A stretch of 49,480 nt of DNA from Gammaproteobacteria bacterium. GTDB lineage: Bacteria; Pseudomonadota; Gammaproteobacteria; SZUA-229. Positions 43,186 to 49,480 of this stretch are shown here, piece after piece. The notes beneath the pieces were generated by a model. That model did not search any database. It worked only from the letters and a program-made list of their open reading frames with translations, and was not told where the DNA came from. The stretch covers positions 1 to 49,480 of the forward strand of contig JALWPK010000203.1 of assembly GCA_026995045.1 (NCBI GenBank). The letters are read 5' to 3'. A program made the position numbers and the translations under genes. The number at the start of each line of letters is the position of its first letter. Position 1 is the first letter of the stretch.

Positions 43186-45213
43186 ATGCGCCATGGTCAG
43201 GCTTTGCCAATACTATTCCTCATCTTTCTGACGCTGTGCGGCATTGCGCCTGCACATGCCGCCACAAACAAATACACCATTGTGCTGGCATCCGCGCCCG
43301 GCACAAATAACCAGTGGATACCACGCTCGCTTCATGCTTTGCGCGGGTATACGCTTTATGTCACACAGGCTGAAATAAAAGGAAAAGCATGGGAGCGACT
43401 TAATGTCGGCTTCTTCGATAGCAGAAAACAAGCTGTCGCCACCCTGAAAAACCTCAAATCAAACTATCCCGGCGCATGGATCAGAAAGGTCTCATCCAAA
43501 GAGATACAGTTCGCCCGGCGTAATGCGCTGAAAACAGGCAAGCGCCTGGCAACTACAAAAACACCAGCAAAAAGAAAGCGCAGCAAGCCTTCACCTGGCA
43601 ACGCCAAACTGGACAAGCTGATGCGGCAGGCAAAAACCGCGTTCAAAAAGAAACAGTACGCCAAAGCAATCCGCCTGTTTTCAGCGATCACACATTACAG
43701 CGATAACAAATATTCACAGGAGGCCCTGGAATTACAGGGTCTTGCCAGACAACGCAAGGGGCAAAAAGCCCAGGCCGCCAGAGTGTATGAACAGTACCTC
43801 AAACTTTACCCGGACTCGGAGGGCGCTGTCAGGGTCAAGCAGCGGCTCACCGGCTTGCTGACGGAAACGCGAGCGCCGCGCAAAAAATTAACGCTTCGCA
43901 CTGCAGCCAGCGTCAATGAATTCACCACGTATGGCAGTATTTCCCAGTTTTACCGCCACGATGAAACACGCGCGGCGGACACCGGCGCCCTTACCACCGT
44001 TTCGCAGCTGATTACCTTTGCGGACTACACAGCGATAGAACGGATAGATGATATCGAACACCGCTACCAGATCACGATAGATAACACCTATGACTTTCTC
44101 GACAGCCGAAACAAAAGTGAATTCAGGATTACCGAGCTGTATTATGATATCAGCGCGCGCAGCACAGGCTCCTCTGCGCGCATTGGCAGACAGTCGCTTC
44201 GTATCGGCAGCCTGCTCAACCGTTTTGATGGTCTCCAGGCCGGCTACCAGATTACACCGGATATCCGCATCAATTTGATTGGCGGCCTGCCGGTAGAGAC
44301 GGATAACAAGACTTCGTTCAACAGGCACAAGTCTTTCTATGGCGTCATTTTCGAGTCTGGCACGTTTTTGCAGCACTGGAACGCCAACCTGTTTCATTTC
44401 AGGCAAACAGTGGACGGTGTCGATGACCGCATCAGCTCGGGCGCTGAAGTCCAGTATCGCGGCGACCAGCTCTCCGTATTCAGCACGGTTGACTACGATT
44501 CATTGTACAAGACTCTGAATACAGCATTTGTCAACGCCACGCTGACGCTGAATGCAAAACAGTCAGTCCACGCCAGTGTTTTTATGCGCAGGGCGCCGCC
44601 GCTGGCGACCAGCAATGCGCTTATCGGTCAGACCGCAACCAGCATCACCGAGTTACAGCAAACGCTTAACCTGAATATTGAGCAGATCCATCAGCTTGCA
44701 AAAGACCGCACAGCTGACAGCAAGACAGCAACTGTTGGCGGCACACATAAATTGCGAAAAAACCTGCAGGTCAATCTGGATATTACACTGGCGCATACCG
44801 GCAGCACGATCAGTTCGCAAAAAGTCCCCGCGACGCCCAGCACCGGCACCGATTTCTTTATCAGCAGCCAGCTGGTTGGCAACAATCTGATATTGAAAAA
44901 TGACACAGGCGTACTGGGTTTCCGCTATTTCAACACCAAGGCGTCCGATACCCTGTCGCTGATCGCCAACTCGCGCATACCGGTGACGCGCAACTGGCGC
45001 ATCTATCCGCGGTTGCAATACGATTTACGAAATATCCGCAATGGCGGCACCCAGAGCAAACTGCGGGCGCTGTTCAAAACCGACTATCGGTTGCGGCGCA
45101 ATGTGCGTTTCGACCTGGAAATCGGCTACGACGACACGACCGAAAGCGACGCCAGCCAGTCACTGGGCAGCAATAGCCTGTTCTATACGCTGGGATACCG
45201 ATACGATTTCTGA
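43186..45213 (+). CDS. Outer-membrane barrel protein with SPOR-like and TPR domains
   Basis: A 675-residue protein. The signal peptide is about residues 1-25 (ending PAHA). Residues about 27-105 resemble a SPOR domain (YTIVLASA, LNVGFFDSRKQAVATLKNL). After a basic linker, TPR-like helices occupy about 140-225 (AKTAFKKKQYAKAIRLF, AARVYEQYLKLYPDS). The C-terminal 430 residues are rich in alternating beta strands and end YTLGYRYDF, with the terminal aromatic residue of outer-membrane barrels. No clear ribosome binding site precedes ATG 43186, which lies 44 bases after the 18-haem gene. A porin for the cytochromes is inferred, with the SPOR/TPR part reaching peptidoglycan or partners. Confidence 0.85.
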   Translation: MRHGQALPILFLIFLTLCGIAPAHAATNKYTIVLASAPGTNNQWIPRSLHALRGYTLYVTQAEIKGKAWERLNVGFFDSRKQAVATLKNLKSNYPGAWIRKVSSKEIQFARRNALKTGKRLATTKTPAKRKRSKPSPGNAKLDKLMRQAKTAFKKKQYAKAIRLFSAITHYSDNKYSQEALELQGLARQRKGQKAQAARVYEQYLKLYPDSEGAVRVKQRLTGLLTETRAPRKKLTLRTAASVNEFTTYGSISQFYRHDETRAADTGALTTVSQLITFADYTAIERIDDIEHRYQITIDNTYDFLDSRNKSEFRITELYYDISARSTGSSARIGRQSLRIGSLLNRFDGLQAGYQITPDIRINLIGGLPVETDNKTSFNRHKSFYGVIFESGTFLQHWNANLFHFRQTVDGVDDRISSGAEVQYRGDQLSVFSTVDYDSLYKTLNTAFVNATLTLNAKQSVHASVFMRRAPPLATSNALIGQTATSITELQQTLNLNIEQIHQLAKDRTADSKTATVGGTHKLRKNLQVNLDITLAHTGSTISSQKVPATPSTGTDFFISSQLVGNNLILKNDTGVLGFRYFNTKASDTLSLIANSRIPVTRNWRIYPRLQYDLRNIRNGGTQSKLRALFKTDYRLRRNVRFDLEIGYDDTTESDASQSLGSNSLFYTLGYRYDF

Positions 45214-45240
45214 TGACTGGCCCGGCAATAGCGCTTTGGC

Positions 45241-46449
45241 TTAACCCCGGCGGCTCGCCTGCAAACGCAAGCGCAAGGCATTCAGCTTGATGAAGCCATC
45301 GGCGTCTTTCTGGTCATAGGCGCCGCCGTCATCCTCGAAGGTGGCGATGTTTTCATCGAACAGGGAATCATCCGACTTGCGGCCGACGATATCGACATTG
45401 CCCTTGTACAGCTTCACCCGCACCACGCCGTTGACGTACTGCTGGGAGGCGTCGATCATCTGCTGCATCATTTCGCGTTCCGGGCTCCACCAGTAACCGT
45501 TGTAAATCAGTTTGGCGTAGCGCGGCATCAGCTCATCTTTCAGATGCGCGACTTCGCGATCCAGGGTCAATGATTCCATCGCGCGATGCGCGCGCAGCAT
45601 GATGGTTCCGCCAGGGGTTTCGTAGCAGCCCCGCGATTTCATGCCGATATAACGGTTCTCGACGATGTCATCGCGGCCAATGCCGTTCTCGCCGCCCAGC
45701 TGGTTCAGTTTTGCCAGCACCTGCGCCGGGGTCATCTCCTCGCCATCAATGGCGGTGATGTCGCCCTGCTGGTAGGTCAGCTCGACATACACGGGTTTGT
45801 CCGGCGCTTTTTCGGGCGACACCGTCCAGCGCCACATGTCTTCTTCCGGCTCCGCCCAGGGGTCTTCCAGAATGCCGCCTTCGTAGGAAATGTGCAGCAG
45901 GTTGGCGTCCATCGAGTACGGTGACTTTTTGCCCTTGTTGAAGTCGATCGGTATGTTGTGCTTTTCGGCGTAGGCCATCAGTTTTTCGCGCGACAGCAAG
46001 TCCCATTCGCGCCACGGCGCAATTACCTGCACACCGGGCTTGAGCGCGTAGGCGCCCAGTTCAAAACGAATCTGGTCGTTGCCCTTGCCGGTGGCGCCGT
46101 GTGAAATCGCGTCGGCGCCGGTTTCGTTGGCGATTTCCACCATGCGCTTGGCGATCAGCGGACGCGCAATCGAAGTGCCGAGCAGGTATTCGCCTTCATA
46201 CACGGTGTTGGCGCGAAACATGGGAAATACAAAGTCGCGCACAAACTCTTCTGTGAGGTCATCGATATAAATTTCTTTCACGCCCAGCGCCTCGGCCTTG
46301 CCGCGCACCGGCTCGACTTCCTCGCCCTGACCGATGTCGGCGGTGAAGGTCACCACTTCGCATTGATACTCGTCCTGCAACCATTTGAGAATGACGGAGG
46401 TGTCGAGGCCGCCGGAATAGGCGAGTACGGCTTTTTTGATCGATGACAT
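45241..46449 (-). CDS. argG: Argininosuccinate synthase
   Basis: A 402-residue enzyme joining citrulline and aspartate with ATP in arginine synthesis. The ATP-binding PP-motif AYSGGLDTS (about residues 9-17), [22 protein letters not shown] (citrulline/aspartate site) and [15 protein letters not shown] are all present. I chose ATG 46449 ([14 protein letters not shown]) rather than the longer frame to 46491, which would start between the promoter and gene. It converges with the barrel gene. Confidence 0.97.
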   Translation of the reverse strand: MSSIKKAVLAYSGGLDTSVILKWLQDEYQCEVVTFTADIGQGEEVEPVRGKAEALGVKEIYIDDLTEEFVRDFVFPMFRANTVYEGEYLLGTSIARPLIAKRMVEIANETGADAISHGATGKGNDQIRFELGAYALKPGVQVIAPWREWDLLSREKLMAYAEKHNIPIDFNKGKKSPYSMDANLLHISYEGGILEDPWAEPEEDMWRWTVSPEKAPDKPVYVELTYQQGDITAIDGEEMTPAQVLAKLNQLGGENGIGRDDIVENRYIGMKSRGCYETPGGTIMLRAHRAMESLTLDREVAHLKDELMPRYAKLIYNGYWWSPEREMMQQMIDASQQYVNGVVRVKLYKGNVDIVGRKSDDSLFDENIATFEDDGGAYDQKDADGFIKLNALRLRLQASRRG

Positions 46450-46476
46450 AGCTGGGCTCCTGAACAGAAGCGGCGA

Positions 46477-46506
46477 ATTATACAGCGCCATCCAATGAAT
46501 AATGAA
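46477..46506 (-). promoter_or_regulatory. Candidate argG promoter overlapping the dispersed repeat
   Basis: Minus strand: -10 TATAAT (46477-46482), and a weak -35 TTCATT (46501-46506) 18 bases upstream that falls inside the ATTCATT repeat. The ATG is about 28 bases downstream of the -10. Confidence 0.5.
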
Positions 46507-46524
46507 TAGTGAATAATGAATATT
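46491..46524 (-). repeat. Dispersed repeat, copy 2, upstream of argG
   Basis: The minus strand contains the same 26-base core (46496-46521) as 5400-5425 upstream of kdsC, with similar flanks: GCC a few bases before and TGGA after. The orientation relative to the gene is the same. Confidence 0.85.
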
Positions 46525-46570
46525 GGCGGCAATGGTCGTGTTGCGGCGGCGATATTCGGGGTTCTGTCAG

Positions 46571-46599
46571 TCGACTATGACGGCGAATGAAACTATAAT
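46571..46599 (+). promoter_or_regulatory. Candidate aceE promoter
   Basis: -10 TATAAT (46594-46599) with a -35-like TCGACT (46571-46576) at 17 bases, followed by a G+C-rich CGCGCC discriminator. It lies about 140 bases before the aceE start, leaving a long leader with no recognised regulatory motif. Confidence 0.5.
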
Positions 46600-46737
46600 C
46601 GCGCCTCGGCTCGCAGGAAAATCAGGCAGTTAACATCATTCCGCACTGATCGGGCCAATAACAACATTATAACTTCGCTTAATTTGCCGCTATCTTCCTT
46701 TATTTTTCGGTAAATTTCCCGAACGTGTGAGATTTTT

Positions 46738-49398
46738 ATGACTGACTACCAGGACATCGACCCGCAGGAAACCCAGGAATGGCTGGACGCGATCAGCGCC
46801 GTCATCGAAAACGAAGGCGTCGAGCGCGCCCATTTTCTGCTGGAACAGCTGATCGACCAGGCCCGCCGCAACGGAGCCAATCTGCCTTTCACCAATAACA
46901 CGGCCTATCTCAACACCATTCCGCCGCATCTGGAAGAGCGCACCCCCGGCGATCCGGAGCTGGAATACAAGATTCGCTCGCTGATTCGCTGGAATGCGAT
47001 GGCGATGGTGGTGCGCGCCAACCGCGAATCCTCCGAGCTGGGCGGCCACATCGCCAGCTTCGCCTCGGCGGCGACGCTTTATGATGTTGGCTTCAACCAC
47101 TTTTTTCACGCGCCGGATCACCAGCACGGTGGTGACCTGATTTTCATGCAGGGCCACTCTGCGCCCGGCATCTATGCCCGCGCCTATCTGGAAGGCCGTC
47201 TCGACGAAGAACAGCTGGATAATTTCCGCCAGGAAGTCGACGGCAACGGCCTGTCCTCCTACCCGCACCCCTGGCTGATGCCGGACTTCTGGCAGTTCCC
47301 GACCGTGTCCATGGGCCTCGGCCCCATCATGTCGATTTACCAGGCGCGATTCATGAAATACCTACAGCACCGCGGCCTGGCCAAAACCGACAACCGCAAG
47401 GTATGGGCCTTCTGCGGCGACGGCGAAATGGACGAACCGGAATCACTGGGCGCGATTTCGCTCGCCGGGCGCGAAAAACTCGACAACCTGATTTTTGTGA
47501 TTAACTGCAACCTGCAACGCCTCGACGGCCCGGTGCGCGGCAACGGCAAAATCATTCAGGAACTGGAGTCGGTGTTCCGCGGCGCGGGCTGGAATGTCAT
47601 CAAGGTCATCTGGGGCGGCTACTGGGATCCCTTGCTGGCGAAAGACAAACACGGCCTGCTACGCAAGCGCATGGAAGAAGTGGTCGACGGCGACTACCAG
47701 AACTACAAGGCCAAAGACGGCGCCTATGTGCGTGAGCATTTCTTCGGCAAATACCCCGAGCTGAAAGCCATGGTCGCCAACATGACCGACGAGGACATCT
47801 GGCGGCTCAATCGCGGCGGCCACGACCCGCATAAAGTCTACGCCGCCTATGCCGCCGCCATGAAACACAGCGGCCAGCCCACCGTAATTCTGACCAAAAC
47901 GGTAAAAGGCTATGGCATGGGCGAAGCCGGCGAAGGCCAGAACACCACGCATTCACAAAAGAAAATGAATGTGGATGCGCTGCGCGCCTTCACCAAGCGC
48001 TTCAACATTCCACTCACTGAAGAACAAATCGAAAACGCGGAATATTACAAGCCCGAGCCGGACAGCGAGGAAATCAAATACATGCAGGCGCGGCGCAAGG
48101 CGCTGGGCGGCTACCTGCCTTCGCGCAAACATCTGGCGGCGCCGCTGGAAGTGCCCGACCTGTCGATTTTCGATGCGCTGCTGCAAGGCTCCGGTGAGCG
48201 CGAAATGTCGACCACCATGGCCTTCGTGCGCATGCTCACCATTCTGGCGCGCGACAAGAAAGTCGGCAAAAACGTGGTGCCGATTGTGCCGGACGAAGCG
48301 CGCACCTTCGGCATGGAAGGCATGTTCCGCCAGCTGGGCATCTATTCTTCCGTCGGCCAGTTGTACGAACCGCAGGACAAGGAACAGGTGATGTTTTACA
48401 AGGAAGACAAGAGCGGTCAGATTCTGGAAGAAGGCATCAACGAAGCCGGTTCGATGTCATCCTGGATTGCCGCCGCCACCGCCTACAGCGCGCACGGCAT
48501 CAACATGATTCCGTTCTACATCTATTACTCCATGTTCGGCTTCCAGCGCATCGGCGACCTGGCCTGGGCGGCGGGCGACATGCAGGCGCGCGGCTTTTTG
48601 ATTGGCGGCACCGCCGGGCGCACCACGCTGGCGGGCGAAGGCCTGCAACACCAGGACGGCCACGGCCTGCTGCTGGCGTCCACCATTCCCAACTGCGTCG
48701 CCTACGACCCATGCTTCGCCTACGAAATGGCGGTGATTATTCACGACGGCATGCGGCGCATGGTGCAGGAACAGGAAAACATTTATTACTACATCACCGC
48801 GATGAACGAAAACTATGTGCAACCGCCGATGCCGAAAGGCGTTGAGCAGGGCATCGTTCGCGGCATGTACCTGTTCCAGGCAGGCAAGGCCAAAAAAGGC
48901 CAGACCAAAGTGCAGCTGTTCGGCAGCGGCGCCATTCTGCGTGAAGTCATCAAGGCGGCCGAGATACTGGAAAAAGACTGGAACATCGTCGCCGACATCT
49001 GGAGCATCACCAGCTACAACGAACTGGCGCGCAACGCCCGCGCCTGCGAGCGCTGGAACATGCTGAATCCTGACAAACCACCACGCACCGCCTACATCGA
49101 AGACTGCCTGCAAGGGCGTGAAGGCCCGGTGATTGCCGCATCGGATTACGTGCGCAACGTCGCAGACCAGGTTCGCGGTTATGTTGGCCGCTCCTACACC
49201 GTACTCGGCACCGACGGCTACGGCCGCTCCGACACGCGCAAGAAACTGCGTCATCACTTTGAAGTCAACAGTCAGTACGTCACGCTGGCCACGATTAAAA
49301 CGCTGGTGGATGAAGGCAAGCTGGATGCGTCCAGCCTCAAGGACGCCATTAACAAATATGACATCGACACCAGCAAACCCAACCCGCTGTACGCATAA
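46738..49398 (+). CDS. aceE: Pyruvate dehydrogenase E1 component (homodimeric type)
   Basis: An 886-residue thiamine-diphosphate enzyme that decarboxylates pyruvate and acetylates the lipoyl groups of E2. The length and sequence are those of the homodimeric gammaproteobacterial AceE: GGHIASFASAATLYDVGFNHFF, FMQGHSAPGIYARA, the ThDP-Mg motif region GDGEMDEPESLGAI with NCNLQRLDGPVRGN, and VPIVPDEARTFGMEG. It is followed after 11 bases by aceF. Confidence 0.97.
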   Translation: MTDYQDIDPQETQEWLDAISAVIENEGVERAHFLLEQLIDQARRNGANLPFTNNTAYLNTIPPHLEERTPGDPELEYKIRSLIRWNAMAMVVRANRESSELGGHIASFASAATLYDVGFNHFFHAPDHQHGGDLIFMQGHSAPGIYARAYLEGRLDEEQLDNFRQEVDGNGLSSYPHPWLMPDFWQFPTVSMGLGPIMSIYQARFMKYLQHRGLAKTDNRKVWAFCGDGEMDEPESLGAISLAGREKLDNLIFVINCNLQRLDGPVRGNGKIIQELESVFRGAGWNVIKVIWGGYWDPLLAKDKHGLLRKRMEEVVDGDYQNYKAKDGAYVREHFFGKYPELKAMVANMTDEDIWRLNRGGHDPHKVYAAYAAAMKHSGQPTVILTKTVKGYGMGEAGEGQNTTHSQKKMNVDALRAFTKRFNIPLTEEQIENAEYYKPEPDSEEIKYMQARRKALGGYLPSRKHLAAPLEVPDLSIFDALLQGSGEREMSTTMAFVRMLTILARDKKVGKNVVPIVPDEARTFGMEGMFRQLGIYSSVGQLYEPQDKEQVMFYKEDKSGQILEEGINEAGSMSSWIAAATAYSAHGINMIPFYIYYSMFGFQRIGDLAWAAGDMQARGFLIGGTAGRTTLAGEGLQHQDGHGLLLASTIPNCVAYDPCFAYEMAVIIHDGMRRMVQEQENIYYYITAMNENYVQPPMPKGVEQGIVRGMYLFQAGKAKKGQTKVQLFGSGAILREVIKAAEILEKDWNIVADIWSITSYNELARNARACERWNMLNPDKPPRTAYIEDCLQGREGPVIAASDYVRNVADQVRGYVGRSYTVLGTDGYGRSDTRKKLRHHFEVNSQYVTLATIKTLVDEGKLDASSLKDAINKYDIDTSKPNPLYA

Positions 49399-49409
49399 GG
49401 GGCAGGACA

Positions 49410-49480
49410 ATGGCTGAAATCAAAGACATTCTTGTTCCCGACATCGGCGACTTCGAAGGCGTCGAAGTAATCGAAATCAT
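49410..49480 (+). CDS. aceF: Dihydrolipoamide acetyltransferase E2, N-terminus only (partial)
   Basis: The frame begins MAEIKDILVPDIGDFEGVEV, the start of a lipoyl domain, and runs off the window. AAGGGGCAGG precedes the ATG. The position directly after aceE supports the call. Confidence 0.93.
   Translation, partial: MAEIKDILVPDIGDFEGVEVIEI

Overview
The window reads as a chromosomal segment of a gammaproteobacterium. The left edge carries the 5' end of a 16S rRNA gene. It is followed by the conserved order caxA/yrbG-like, kdsD, kdsC, lptC, lptA, lptB, rpoN, hpf, ptsN, then hprK, rapZ, a mannose-type EIIA, HPr and enzyme I. The presence of HprK together with PtsN and RapZ is typical of gammaproteobacteria outside the enterics, and the right edge (argG, aceE, aceF) fits. 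The multiheme cytochromes, a DsrE-type sulfur-relay protein and a multicopper oxidase cluster suggest a redox-active, possibly metal- or sulfur-linked environmental bacterium. The species cannot be named from this sequence.

Layout. 1-483: 16S 5' end on the minus strand with leader, boxA and two candidate promoters. 484-3300: a thioredoxin-like DUF255 protein and a DsrE-family protein. 3398-14377: LPS transport, sigma-54 and regulatory PTS gene block, plus strand, tightly spaced with several overlapping start/stop codons. 14378-33940: a visibly A/T-richer block of secreted and surface proteins lying between ptsI and mgtE, two genes that are often adjacent in related genomes. 34027-35385: mgtE. 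35556-45213: an ankyrin/Sel1 protein, a membrane-anchored Fe-S flavoprotein, a b-type-like membrane protein, two multiheme c-type cytochromes (21 and 17-18 haem sites) and an outer-membrane barrel protein. 45241-49480: argG, aceE and the start of aceF.

The most unusual part is 14.7-33.7 kb. Three consecutive genes (20711-21961, 19421-20698, 18017-19384) encode two-domain cupredoxin proteins whose copper ligands are divided among them. The first keeps ligand motifs 1 and 2 only in its N-terminal domain, the second keeps motifs 3 and 4 only in its C-terminal domain, and the third has lost all four but carries a dockerin-like tail. Together the first two could supply one type-1 copper and one complete trinuclear copper centre, so I infer a heteromeric split multicopper oxidase. 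The same dockerin-like tail, ending in a PGPSG motif, also ends a subtilisin-like protease and an 1825-residue beta-helix protein. Two nearby genes encode cohesin-like domains, one with a VPLPA/PEP-CTERM sorting tail and one with a C-terminal membrane anchor. This suggests a non-cellulosomal cohesin-dockerin surface assembly built around a copper oxidase. A SCO-type copper chaperone and a c-haem protein with a periplasmic-binding-like domain are encoded next to it.

The cytochrome cluster at 37.5-45.2 kb looks like a separate electron-transfer route from a cytoplasmic-face flavoprotein through membrane and periplasmic carriers to the outer membrane. How the two systems relate is not shown by the sequence.
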